54,145 bases of DNA from Thermincola ferriacetica (GTDB lineage: Bacteria > Bacillota > Thermincolia > Thermincolales > Thermincolaceae), in assembly GCF_001263415.1 (NCBI RefSeq), contig NZ_LGTE01000022.1:1-54145 (forward strand). The letters run 5' to 3'. The notes under the pieces were generated by a model that saw only the letters and a list, made by a program, of their open reading frames with translations, was not told the DNA's origin and did no database searches. This document shows, piece by piece, positions 42,155 through 50,453 of the stretch. The number at the start of each line of letters is the position of its first letter. Positions within the stretch are counted from its first letter, which is position 1. The translations under genes were made by a program, and so were the position numbers.

Positions 42155-42774
42155 TCTTCTCCGGAGGCAATCTGGGCAATTGGGCGGTAGACGAGATTGA
42201 ACAGGGTGATTTTCTTGTCGGAGCGGACAGGGGAGCATTATTTTTACTGCAGCATGGTATTCAGCCTGACTATGCTTTAGGTGATTTTGATTCCGTTACA
42301 GATAAAGAATTTGCAGAAATTAAGGATAAATGTAAGAACCTGTTTTCCTGTAACCCTGTTTACAAGGACTATACCGATACAGAAATGGCCTTTAACTGGG
42401 CACTGGCCAAAAGACCGAAAGAGATCCTTTTGCTGGGGGTAACGGGGACGCGCTTCGACCATAATATTGCTAATATTCATCTGCTAAGCAAAGGGTTAAA
42501 AGAAAAAGTGCCGGTGAGATTAATAGATGAAAAAAACGAGATAACCCTCATAGATTCTTTTATAGAAATAAGCGGAAACCGTTTCAGGTACATCTCCATT
42601 TTGCCTTTTAGTTATGAGGTAAAAGGGGTTACGCTTGAAGGTTTCAAATATCCATTGCATAAGGCCAGTCTAACTAGGGGGACTTCAATAGGAATAAGCA
42701 ATGAATTAATAGAAGACAGGGCGACTATTAATATTGATTCCGGTCAATTATTGGTTATCAGGAGCATGGATTAA
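42130..42774 (+). CDS. thiN: Thiamine pyrophosphokinase
   Basis: Converts thiamine to thiamine pyrophosphate with ATP. The 214 residues contain GADRGALFLL, YALGDFDSV, KDYTDTEMAFNWA and GVTGTRFDHNIANI, typical of ThiN. It overlaps the ATPase gene, so uptake and activation are coupled, and TPP feeds back through the leader riboswitch. Confidence 0.94.
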   Translation: MFSDKRILIFSGGNLGNWAVDEIEQGDFLVGADRGALFLLQHGIQPDYALGDFDSVTDKEFAEIKDKCKNLFSCNPVYKDYTDTEMAFNWALAKRPKEILLLGVTGTRFDHNIANIHLLSKGLKEKVPVRLIDEKNEITLIDSFIEISGNRFRYISILPFSYEVKGVTLEGFKYPLHKASLTRGTSIGISNELIEDRATINIDSGQLLVIRSMD

Positions 42775-42881
42775 ATATTCCATATTATTATCCCCATTAT
42801 TTTCCGGCAATAAATATTTTCCGAAAATGAAAATCTAACCTTAAGAAACCATTTAAAAAACCGGAAAAAGGATGGGGTGCA

Positions 42882-43334
42882 ATGGAAGCGATAACCGACA
42901 GGTTTACGCGAGGTTGTATAGCAGGTATACTGGCCGGCCTGGTATCAAGTGTTTTTAATTTAACAGCCTACTACGTTGGTTTTGCCAAACTGCGTTACCT
43001 GGATTTTGCCGGCGTGATGATTTATGGCAGGAAACCAACAAGTGCTTTGGAAGCTCTGTTTGCCTGGTTTGGAATGTATATGTTCATGGCTTTGCTGGGC
43101 GCTATATTCGCTTATCTGATTTTGGGAATAACAAGTAAAAATTATTTATTTAAAGGCTGGTTCTACGGTGTAATTGTATGGTTCGCGGTGTATGCCATAA
43201 TTATCCTTTTTAAGGTGCCTGAGTTATCCGTTTTTAATCTACGGACTACTTTCGCCAATTTTATAGGAGCTTCTCTATGGGGATTGGCATTGGGATATAT
43301 ATTCGATAAACTGGATGCCAGAGCAAAAGTTTAA
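42882..43334 (+). CDS. Small membrane protein, four predicted helices
   Basis: 150 residues with four hydrophobic segments (about 12-32, 58-83, 93-110, 122-142). I do not recognise a function; it is of the general YqhR-like kind found in spore formers. GGATGGGGTG precedes the ATG. It lies between the thiamine operon and tRNA-Ser and has no obvious operon partner. Confidence 0.7.
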   Translation: MEAITDRFTRGCIAGILAGLVSSVFNLTAYYVGFAKLRYLDFAGVMIYGRKPTSALEALFAWFGMYMFMALLGAIFAYLILGITSKNYLFKGWFYGVIVWFAVYAIIILFKVPELSVFNLRTTFANFIGASLWGLALGYIFDKLDARAKV

Positions 43335-43435
43335 AAGGATAAATTTACCCGATGATGATTTGGGTCGGAGACCTTTTAATGGCATCCATACCAATTATTT
43401 TGTCCCTTAAAACGCTGGAAAACAATTAAAAGTAC

Positions 43436-43464
43436 TTGCATCATAAACAAATAAATTGTATAAT
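43436..43464 (+). promoter_or_regulatory. Sigma-A promoter of tRNA-Ser
   Basis: TTGCAT, 17 bases, TATAAT, about 60 bp before the tRNA. Confidence 0.7.
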
Positions 43465-43529
43465 GATTAAGCGAAATCAGTTGACTCCTTTATCTGACAA
43501 AGAGGAAGCAACAAACTTAATCAGACCAC

Positions 43530-43623
43530 GGAGAGATGTCCGAGTTGGTCGAAGGAGCACGACTGGAAATCGTGTAGTCGGGGAAAACCTGGCTCGAGGG
43601 TTCGAATCCCTCTCTCTCCGCCA
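43530..43623 (+). tRNA. tRNA-Ser (GGA anticodon)
   Basis: Acceptor GGAGAGA pairs with TCTCTCC, followed by G and an encoded CCA. The anticodon stem CACGA/TCGTG encloses CTGGAAA, giving GGA, which reads UCC and UCU. A long variable arm and the T-loop GGTTCGAATCC confirm a class II serine tRNA. Confidence 0.97.
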
Positions 43624-43636
43624 TAATGTATACAAT

Positions 43637-43790
43637 GGTCAGTGACTAGCGGCTAGCGGCTGGAATTGGGCAGAGCGGTTAGTCTCTGGCCTTTAATAAT
43701 ATTCATTAGAATTTTTCCGGCTATCAGCCATTGGTTACTGGTCAAGGTCTATCGGCCACCGGTTATGACTACCGGCCATAGTTACTGACC
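43637..43790. repeat. GGTCAGT-type repeat flanked by inverted copies
   Basis: GGTCAGTGACTAGCGGC at the left and its inverted relative GGCCATAGTTACTGACC at the right bound a stretch with internal copies (TAGCGGC, GGTTACTGGTC, ACCGGCC). A related GGTCAGTTACCGGTAACCGG block sits in the aroF T-box leader near 47158. It looks like a small dispersed, foldable repeat with no coding capacity. Confidence 0.5.
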
Positions 43791-43813
43791 TTCAGAAAAG
43801 CTAATAAAGTTTA

Positions 43814-44081
43814 GCCGTGCTAGACGGGGAGGTAGCGGTGCCCTGTAACCCGCAATCCGCTATAGCGGGGTTGAAGTCCTGCCTGCGGCCTTTTTTCATA
43901 AGGTCTGACCGGCGCAAGTGGCGTTGAAGAGCGGGTCCTGCGCAACGGAAACTTGTGAACCCCGTCAGGTCCGGGAGGAAGCAGCGGTAAGCAAGCCCTT
44001 TCGTGTGCCGCAGGGGAGCCTGTTCCGAGTTAACTACGTTGGTAACGCTTGGGAGAAAAGAGTCAAAGGCGGGTGCACGGC
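43814..44081 (+). ncRNA. ffs: SRP RNA, large type (scRNA)
   Basis: About 268 bases closed by GCCGTGC (43814-43820) and GCACGGC (44075-44081). The conserved helix 8 sequences GTCAGGTCCGGGAGGAAGCA and GCGGTAAGC are present, with Alu-domain text near the 5' end. In Firmicutes it normally stands just before dnaX, as here. It scaffolds Ffh in membrane-protein targeting. Confidence 0.95.
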
Positions 44082-44091
44082 AAATTTTTAT

Positions 44092-44133
44092 AAAAAGAGA
44101 GCTACAAATTATATTGGTGGCTCTCTTTTTTTA
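44092..44133 (+). terminator. Terminator of SRP RNA
   Basis: AAAAAGAGAGC...GCTCTCTTTTTTT with a further short ACC/GGT type pairing inside; long T-run. Confidence 0.8.
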
Positions 44134-44277
44134 GTAGGTTAAATCTATATCTGTCAATAGAATTAACAGAAGGAGAATTGTTGTCCGGCATAGAAATTAG
44201 ATTAACATTAAGGTATAATATTAACATGTCAGTTTCGTTTAATTATCATAACCCGCATTGGAGAGGGAGTAACTTAT

Positions 44278-45891
44278 ATGTCTTACATGGCCTTGTACCG
44301 GGAATGGCGGCCCCAGATTTTTCAAGATATAGTTGGGCAACAACATATCACCAGAACCCTGCAAAATGCTATTAAGGCCAATAGAATTGCCCATGCTTAC
44401 CTTTTTTGCGGACCCCGGGGTACGGGTAAAACTACTACGGCTAAAGTTTTTGCAAAGGCGCTCAATTGTAAGGAAGGGCCGAATGCCGAACCCTGCAACC
44501 AATGCAACAATTGTATCCGTATTACAGACGGAGTTTCTATGGACGTCTTGGAAATAGATGCTGCTTCTAACAGGGGGATCGATGAGATCAGGGATTTACG
44601 TGAAAAGGTCAAGTTTTCCCCCACAGAGGGCCGCTATAGAATATATATAATAGATGAAGTTCACATGCTTACTACTGAAGCGTTTAACGCCCTGTTGAAA
44701 ACCCTGGAAGAACCGCCGCATCATGTGATTTTTATATTAGCTACCACAGAACCGCATAAAATCCCAACTACCATATTGTCACGGTGCCAGCGGTTTGATT
44801 TCAGGAGAATCGGTACCGGGGAGATAGTGGACAGATTACGCGATGTCTGCGAGAGTTTGCAGGTGCAAACCGATGAAGAAACACTTACTCTTTTGGCGAA
44901 AACAGCAGAGGGCGGCCTGAGGGACGCATTGAGTGTGTTGGACCAGTGTATAGCATTTGGGGGTCAGCGAGTTACTGTTGAGGAAGTAAATACAGTTTTG
45001 GGAACCGTAGACCAGGAACTTCTTTTTAAAATGGTAGACTATTTTATTAACAAGGATTCTACATCGGCTTTGTTCCTGATCGATGATATTGTCAACCAGG
45101 GAAAAGACCTTCGACAGTTCAGCAAAGATATGACAGAGCATTTAAGAAACCTGTTGTTAATTCAGGTATCGGACCATGCCGGAGAATTGATTGCAGTTAC
45201 GGAAAGCACCTTGCAAATGTTAGAAGAACAGGCCCAAAAGGTATCCCGCAATATGATTTTGAGGTTAATCGATATTTTTTCTCTTACCGAACGGGAGATC
45301 AGGTGGAGCAATCAACCGAGGTTAAACCTGGAACTGGCAGTGATCGAGGCCTGTAAGGCAGAACCTAAATATAGTTTTGAAGATCTGGCGGCCAAAGTTG
45401 AAGAACTGGAGGCTATAATCAGGCAGGGATACGTTACACCGGCCATTGCGGTTAATTCCAAAAAACAACCGGAAAAACAACCGGTTGACCAAAAAAATTC
45501 CGTTAAGCTTGCACCAAAGAATGATGTGCCTGGCAATAGTTTAACTCTGGAGGCTCTAAAGAATAGCTGGCCGGAAATTATGGAAAAATTAAAAAAAGCC
45601 AAACGCACGGCTCATGCCTTTTTGATTGAAGGCAACCCAGTAGGGCTATCAGGGCGGCGGCTAATTATCGCTTTTCCGGAAGACTATGCTTTTCATAAAG
45701 AAAATATAGAAAAGCCGGAAAACAGGGAAATTATAGAGAAGGTTATTAAAGATATTACAGGCGAGGAAATCAGAGTAAAATGTAAGTTTTTATCCGAAAC
45801 AATGAGTGAGGAAAATGAGGAGGAAGAAAACTCTTTGGTTGAAACAGCTATTCAATTATTTGGCGAAAACGTCATTGAATTCAGTGACTAG
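44278..45891 (+). CDS. dnaX: DNA polymerase III subunits gamma and tau
   Basis: Clamp-loader ATPase of 537 residues. Walker A GPRGTGKT, a zinc site with C64 and the CNQCNNC cluster, DEVHMLT and the SRC box LSRCQRFDF are visible. The C-terminal tau part (about 370-537) is charged and variable. GGGAG precedes the ATG. It begins the dnaX-ybaB-recR cluster typical of Firmicutes and ends with TAGTGA. Confidence 0.96.
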   Translation: MSYMALYREWRPQIFQDIVGQQHITRTLQNAIKANRIAHAYLFCGPRGTGKTTTAKVFAKALNCKEGPNAEPCNQCNNCIRITDGVSMDVLEIDAASNRGIDEIRDLREKVKFSPTEGRYRIYIIDEVHMLTTEAFNALLKTLEEPPHHVIFILATTEPHKIPTTILSRCQRFDFRRIGTGEIVDRLRDVCESLQVQTDEETLTLLAKTAEGGLRDALSVLDQCIAFGGQRVTVEEVNTVLGTVDQELLFKMVDYFINKDSTSALFLIDDIVNQGKDLRQFSKDMTEHLRNLLLIQVSDHAGELIAVTESTLQMLEEQAQKVSRNMILRLIDIFSLTEREIRWSNQPRLNLELAVIEACKAEPKYSFEDLAAKVEELEAIIRQGYVTPAIAVNSKKQPEKQPVDQKNSVKLAPKNDVPGNSLTLEALKNSWPEIMEKLKKAKRTAHAFLIEGNPVGLSGRRLIIAFPEDYAFHKENIEKPENREIIEKVIKDITGEEIRVKCKFLSETMSEENEEEENSLVETAIQLFGENVIEFSD

Positions 45892-45916
45892 TGATTAATA
45901 AAAAGGGGGAAATAAA

Positions 45917-46240
45917 ATGTTTGGCAATATGGGGAATATGAACAAGATGATAAAACAGGTACAGAAAATGCAACAGGATATGGCCAAGATGCAGGAGGAA
46001 CTGGCCAATAAAACAGTAGAAGCTACTGCCGGCGGCGGGGTTGTTAAAGTAGTGGCTAACGGAAAACAAGAAATAAAATCTATAGAGATTAAACCGGAAG
46101 CTGTTGACCCTGAAGACGTGGAAATGTTGCAGGATTTGATATTAGCTGCTGTTAACGAGGCTTTACGCCAGTCCCAGGAGATGGTAGCCAACGAAATGGG
46201 TAAATTAACAGGCGGCATAAAAATACCGGGGTTATTTTAG
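45917..46240 (+). CDS. ybaB: YbaB/EbfC nucleoid-associated protein
   Basis: DNA-binding dimer of 107 residues. An N-terminal Met/Gln-rich coiled helix ([21 protein letters not shown]) leads to the [16 protein letters not shown] sheet and a C-terminal helix. Normally encoded between dnaX and recR, as here. Stop is TAG, with TAA four codons on. Confidence 0.96.
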   Translation: MFGNMGNMNKMIKQVQKMQQDMAKMQEELANKTVEATAGGGVVKVVANGKQEIKSIEIKPEAVDPEDVEMLQDLILAAVNEALRQSQEMVANEMGKLTGGIKIPGLF

Positions 46241-46287
46241 AATAAGTGTTCTTAATTTAGCAGACGCCTTTAAGGTGGTGACTTAAC

Positions 46288-46884
46288 TTGTACTATGCCG
46301 AACCGGTGGCTCGTTTAATTGAAGAATTTGCGAAATTGCCGGGCATTGGCCCCAAGACGGCTCAACGGCTGGCTTTCCATATACTAAACAGTGATGCGGA
46401 AAGTGCGCATGGTTTGGCAAAAGCTTTGATAAACGCAAAGCAAAAAATCAGGTATTGTTCCATTTGTTCCAACCTTACCGATACTGATCCTTGTAAGTTG
46501 TGTCAGGATAGCACAAGGGACAGAAATACCATTTGTGTTGTTGAACAAGCCAGAGATGTGGTGGCGATAGAACGGACAAGGGAGTATAAAGGCTTATACC
46601 ACGTCCTGCATGGGGCGATTTCTCCTATGGACGGTATTGGTCCGGAACAGCTTAAAATAAAAGAGCTGTTGGAGCGGCTCCAAAAAAATTCTGTACAGGA
46701 AATTATCTTAGCCACGAACCCAAATATTGAAGGTGAAGCCACAGCTATGTACCTGGCCAGACTCTTAAAGCCTATGGGTGTCAGGGTTACCCGCATAGCC
46801 CACGGCTTACCCGTTGGCGGTGATTTGGAATATGCCGATGAAGTTACCCTGTCAAAGGCTTTTGAGGGGCGCCGGGAAATGTAA
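46288..46884 (+). CDS. recR: RecR recombination mediator
   Basis: Recombinational-repair protein of 198 residues that acts with RecF and RecO. The N-terminal helix-hairpin-helix [15 protein letters not shown], a zinc finger with [16 protein letters not shown], and the Toprim text [19 protein letters not shown] are seen. The TTG at 46288 follows AAGGTGGTGA. Confidence 0.96.
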   Translation: MYYAEPVARLIEEFAKLPGIGPKTAQRLAFHILNSDAESAHGLAKALINAKQKIRYCSICSNLTDTDPCKLCQDSTRDRNTICVVEQARDVVAIERTREYKGLYHVLHGAISPMDGIGPEQLKIKELLERLQKNSVQEIILATNPNIEGEATAMYLARLLKPMGVRVTRIAHGLPVGGDLEYADEVTLSKAFEGRREM

Positions 46885-46907
46885 ATTTTGGTATTAGGAA
46901 AAAATTA

Positions 46908-46936
46908 TTTACATTATTGATTTGGTGTGGTAAAAT
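46908..46936 (+). promoter_or_regulatory. Sigma-A promoter of the aroF-pheA T-box transcript
   Basis: TTTACA, 17 bases, TAAAAT, about 25 bp upstream of the T-box start. Confidence 0.7.
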
Positions 46937-46961
46937 ATTTCACAAAATTAATAGTAGCAAA

Positions 46962-47372
46962 AGCGATGACAAAGATAAGTAAGCTGAATCATTTTGTTTC
47001 CAGGGAAAAAGGGTCGGCGACTGAGAGCCCTTTAACAAAAGTTCGGCTGAAATTCCCTTTTGAGCTGCAGGTTGAAGAAGCGTCAGCTTTTGTAGACTGA
47101 GCCGGGTCTTTCCCGTTAAAAGAAAGCGAGTATCGGTTTTTTTAGTGGTCAGTTACCGGTAACCGGTAAGCAGCATTAACTGAACGCTAAATTGACCCGT
47201 ACTTTGAAATGAGAGGGTTGCTTTTTTCAACCAACTTAGGGTGGTAACGCGGAAGTAAAACTTTCGTCCCTGGAGGGCGAAAGTTTTTTTATTTAGCAAC
47301 CAATTTGGGTGGTACCGCGGAAGTCTACGACTTTCGTCCCATTGGGATGATGTCGTAGGCTTTATTTTTTAT
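46962..47372 (+). promoter_or_regulatory. Phe-type T-box leader with two antiterminator/terminator modules
   Basis: Stem I begins with GCGATGAC and AAGATAAGTA and carries the specifier text GAAA-TTC-CC at 47053-47055; UUC is a phenylalanine codon, fitting aroF-pheA control. The tRNA-contact bulge is duplicated: AGGGTGGTAACGCGG (47238-47252) and GGGTGGTACCGCGG (47307-47320), each followed by its own terminator (about 47259-47291 and 47324-47370). Only one stem I is seen. A GGTCAGT-type repeat is inserted between stem I and the first module. Confidence 0.9.
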
Positions 47373-47392
47373 TATAAAAGGGGGAGATTAAA

Positions 47393-48412
47393 ATGGTAGT
47401 TGTAATGAATTTAAACGTATCAGAAAAACAAATTCAGGACGTGAAAAACAGGCTGACCCGGTTAGGGTTTAAAACTCATTTGATCAGGGGGGTTGAGCGT
47501 ATAGTTATCGGAGCCATCGGTGACAAAAAAAATATCGATACTTCTACTCTCGAAATGATGCCGGGGGTAGAAAAGGTTGTCCATATAATGCAGCCCTTTA
47601 AGCTGGTCAGCCGCGAAGCCAAAAGCGACGATACTATTATAAAAATTAAAAATGTGGAAATAGGTGGCAACCAGGTGGTAATAATGGCCGGGCCGTGCGC
47701 TGTAGAGAGCAGGGAACAAATGATGGCTGCTGCCAGGGCCGTTAAAGAGGCAGGGGCCCGGATTTTTCGGGGCGGCGCCTATAAACCCCGCACATCCCCT
47801 TATTCTTTCCAGGGGTTCGAGGAAAAAGGACTGGAACTAATGGCGGAAGCGGCCCAGCAGGAAAATTTGATTACGATTACAGAGGTAATCGATCAGCAAA
47901 GCGCCGAATTAGCAGCCCAATATATTGACATTCTGCAGATAGGCACCCGGAACATGCAAAATTTTCAGCTGTTGAAAAAAGTGGGGCAGCTCAAAAAACC
48001 TGTTTTATTAAAAAGGGGGCTTTCGGCAACTATTGAAGAGTGGCTGATGGCGGCAGAGTATATCATGGCCGAAGGGAATTACGAAGTAATATTATGTGAA
48101 AGAGGTATCCGCACTTTTGAAACTTATACTAGGAACACTCTTGATTTAACAGCCGTACCTGTTATAAAACGGCTTAGCCATTTACCGGTAGTTGTTGACC
48201 CCAGCCACGCCACAGGGGACTGGAAATTGGTGGCGCCTATGGCGAAAGGGGCTGTGGCAGTCGGTGCAGACGGATTATTGATTGAAGTGCATCCGGATCC
48301 GAGTAAAGCGTTATGTGATGGACCACAATCCCTGACACCGGAGAATTTTAAAAACCTGGTCCTGGAGTTAGAGCCTATAGCAAAAGCTACGGGGAGGTCT
48401 TTAGCTGTATGA
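47393..48412 (+). CDS. aroF: DAHP synthase (AroF, type I-beta with ferredoxin-like domain)
   Basis: First step of the shikimate pathway: condenses phosphoenolpyruvate and erythrose 4-phosphate. The product has 339 residues. An N-terminal regulatory domain (about 1-75) precedes the KDO/DAHP synthase barrel with MAGPCAVESREQM, RGGAYKPRTSPYSFQG, IGTRNMQNF and PVVVDPSHATG. GGGGGAG precedes the ATG. Overlaps pheA by four bases and is governed by the T-box. Confidence 0.95.
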   Translation: MVVVMNLNVSEKQIQDVKNRLTRLGFKTHLIRGVERIVIGAIGDKKNIDTSTLEMMPGVEKVVHIMQPFKLVSREAKSDDTIIKIKNVEIGGNQVVIMAGPCAVESREQMMAAARAVKEAGARIFRGGAYKPRTSPYSFQGFEEKGLELMAEAAQQENLITITEVIDQQSAELAAQYIDILQIGTRNMQNFQLLKKVGQLKKPVLLKRGLSATIEEWLMAAEYIMAEGNYEVILCERGIRTFETYTRNTLDLTAVPVIKRLSHLPVVVDPSHATGDWKLVAPMAKGAVAVGADGLLIEVHPDPSKALCDGPQSLTPENFKNLVLELEPIAKATGRSLAV

Positions 48413-49572
48413 TAAAAATAGGGTATTTAGGTCCCAAGGGAACATATACTGAAAAGGCTGCCGAAAAGTATTTTACCGGTATCGATAAAGAAATGAGGGC
48501 TTATAGGACGCTGCCGGAGTTGTTTAGCGCCGTGAAAAGCGGAGAAATTGATAAAGCAGTAGCACCCATTGAAAATTCTGTTGAGGGCTCTGTAAATCAG
48601 ACTCTGGATTTATTGGCCCAGGAAAAGGGAGTCGCCATACAAGGGGAAATAATTCTTACAATTAAACACGCATTGATGGCCAAGCCGGGGGTTAAGGTGA
48701 ATGAAATTACAAAGGTAATCAGCCATGGCCAGGCACTGGCCCAGTGCAGCCGGTTTTTGGAAACATTCCTGCCTGATGCTGCCCTGGTTGAAGCGGTAAG
48801 CACTGCGGAAGCTGCAGTACAAATTGTCAATTCCGACCAACCCTGGGCGGTTATTGGAAATCCCGATATTGGAGAAATATATAGCCTAAACATTTTAGAA
48901 TACGACATTCAAAACTGCACCGCCAACAGGACCCGTTTCGTTATTTTGGGACAGTCCGGCCAACCCATTACCAATGCTAATAAAACTTCTATTTTGATTT
49001 CAATTACCGATAGACCTGGCGGGCTATACCAGGTTTTGAAAGAGTTTGCCTTAGTCAATATTAACTTAACAAAAATTGAATCGAGACCGGCCAAAAACAA
49101 ACTGGGAAATTACATTTTCTTTATTGATTTTATGGGCAATCCGGCAGACGGTTTAGTAGAAAAATGTTTAAACCGGGTAAGAGAAATGACCGCCGAATTT
49201 CGTATACTTGGTATTTATAAAGGGGCAGAAACAGCCTACTCTTATAGCGTGGAAAAGTCCGTTTTAAATTTGGAGCAAGTCAGGGAAGACATTGATATAA
49301 TAGACAGGCAGATTGTTGAGCTGCTTGCTATGAGAACGCAATTGGTGAAGATTATCGCTGATCTTAAGGGCGCGCATCAAAAAATACGCGACAGGAAACG
49401 GGAGGAACAAATACTGGAGCGTTTGACTGCTGAAGCGAGGAAAAAAGGCGTTAGCCCTAAATTAATAAAAGAACTTTATAATTTGTTGTTTACCCATTTT
49501 GTCGGGCTGCAAAAAATCCGGCGACAAAGAGGAAAGGCCTATCGCCAGGTTTCTACAAAACAATTACCATAA
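48409..49572 (+). CDS. pheA: Prephenate dehydratase with ACT and C-terminal chorismate mutase
   Basis: Bifunctional phenylalanine-branch enzyme of 387 residues. Prephenate dehydratase domain at 1-185 (YLGPKGTYTEKAA; PIENSVEGSVNQTLDLL), ACT regulatory domain at about 197-272 (SITDRPGGLYQVL; KIESRPAKNKLGNYIFFID) and a chorismate mutase type II domain at about 288-380 (REDIDIIDRQIVELLAMR). The order is opposite to that of E. coli PheA, where the mutase is N-terminal. Overlaps aroF by four bases (ATGA). Confidence 0.93.
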   Translation: MIKIGYLGPKGTYTEKAAEKYFTGIDKEMRAYRTLPELFSAVKSGEIDKAVAPIENSVEGSVNQTLDLLAQEKGVAIQGEIILTIKHALMAKPGVKVNEITKVISHGQALAQCSRFLETFLPDAALVEAVSTAEAAVQIVNSDQPWAVIGNPDIGEIYSLNILEYDIQNCTANRTRFVILGQSGQPITNANKTSILISITDRPGGLYQVLKEFALVNINLTKIESRPAKNKLGNYIFFIDFMGNPADGLVEKCLNRVREMTAEFRILGIYKGAETAYSYSVEKSVLNLEQVREDIDIIDRQIVELLAMRTQLVKIIADLKGAHQKIRDRKREEQILERLTAEARKKGVSPKLIKELYNLLFTHFVGLQKIRRQRGKAYRQVSTKQLP

Positions 49573-49595
49573 AATTACTTTAAATTGGTAATACC

Positions 49596-49643
49596 TTGTA
49601 CACCTCCTAAATATAATTTACAAACAAAAAAGGAGGGGTACAA
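49596..49643 (+). promoter_or_regulatory. Hairpin sequestering the yaaL ribosome-binding site
   Basis: TTGTACACCTCCT (49596-49608) can pair with AGGAGGGGTACAA (49631-49643) at 12 of 13 positions. The second arm contains the whole ribosome-binding site and ends at the base before the ATG of the next gene. Confidence 0.65.
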
Positions 49644-49949
49644 ATGGGAAACAGGCAAATAAAGAAAGAAGCAGTTATTCATTTTTGTTCAACTTTGCTT
49701 GCTAAAATAGGGATCATTCCCAAACAAGAAACCGAATTGTCACCGGAAGATAAAACCTTTCAAGAGGTTTGGCAAGCTCATCAAGAATGGCAGAACGCTC
49801 TGAACAATTTTAATTTTATAAGTGAACCTGATCTTATTGATTATTTTGTATATAATATAGAAACTTCTGTGAAGAAATACATGTTTCTTTTGAAGCAGGC
49901 CAAAGAGCAAAACATATGCGTTTCCTCCCTAAAAGATTTAATTGAATGA
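49644..49949 (+). CDS. yaaL: YaaL-like protein (DUF2508)
   Basis: Small helical protein of 101 residues of unknown function. In Bacilli and Clostridia yaaL stands between recR and bofA; here aroF-pheA intervene. It contains a Trp/Gln-rich region (FQEVWQAHQEWQNALNNF) and a helical C-terminus. The ribosome site lies in a hairpin (49596-49643). Role unknown. Confidence 0.85.
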   Translation: MGNRQIKKEAVIHFCSTLLAKIGIIPKQETELSPEDKTFQEVWQAHQEWQNALNNFNFISEPDLIDYFVYNIETSVKKYMFLLKQAKEQNICVSSLKDLIE

Positions 49950-50011
49950 ATGTGTCGTCAGATTTACTTCTCACATACTTTAACATTTTTTACTTTTTAG
50001 GAGGGGTCGGA

Positions 50012-50272
50012 ATGGATGGCGCTGTTTTAGCATTTACCATTGGCCTGCTTATACTGATTGTGGTCGGTAATGTTTTGGTGGTGCCGCTGAAATATGTAGT
50101 AAAGTTTGTTGCTAACGGTGTTTTGGGCGGCATACTTTTATGGTTAGTTAATTTAGTGGGAGCAGGATTTTCTCTGCACGTTCCGATAAACATTGTTACG
50201 GCTCTGATAGCGGGGTTTCTGGGTATTCCCGGGGTAATAATGCTTATAGGTTTAAGATTAATTTTAGCCTAA
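50012..50272 (+). CDS. bofA: BofA, pro-sigma-K processing inhibitor
   Basis: Membrane protein of 86 residues that inhibits SpoIVFB cleavage of pro-sigma-K during sporulation. Two hydrophobic helices are seen, with the family text PLKYVVKFVANGVLGGILLWL and HVPINIVTALIAGFLGIPGV. The ATG at 50012 is preferred: AGGAGGGG lies 6 bases upstream; an ATG at 49946 overlaps yaaL without a site. Its presence marks the organism as a spore-former or a descendant of one. Confidence 0.9.
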   Translation: MDGAVLAFTIGLLILIVVGNVLVVPLKYVVKFVANGVLGGILLWLVNLVGAGFSLHVPINIVTALIAGFLGIPGVIMLIGLRLILA

Positions 50273-50300
50273 ATAGTCAGAAAATTAACTGGATTTTTCC

Positions 50301-50329
50301 TTGACTAGCAAAAATCGTTTTAGTATACT
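50301..50329 (+). promoter_or_regulatory. Sigma-A promoter followed at once by a terminator
   Basis: TTGACT, 17 bases, TATACT. The predicted start near 50336 lies only about ten bases before the terminator hairpin at 50345-50391. Confidence 0.7.
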
Positions 50330-50344
50330 AGGTATAAAAGCTTT

Positions 50345-50391
50345 CGACAAGACACCCTATTTTTTAGGAATGTTTTGTCGGCTATTTTTTT
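50345..50391 (+). terminator. Long terminator hairpin downstream of bofA
   Basis: CGACAAGACA...TGTTTTGTCG with an inner CCTA/TAGG stem, then GCTATTTTTTT. It ends bofA read-through and would stop the short transcript from the promoter at 50301. Confidence 0.82.
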
Positions 50392-50453
50392 AACCCAGTA
50401 AATAATTAACTGTTTTTTACAAATAATATAGCTGTGTATTTGACATACTTTGG

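Noticed and set aside
43436-44142. Small proteins over tRNA-Ser and SRP RNA
   Set aside because: They are translations of structured RNA genes and promoter sequence.
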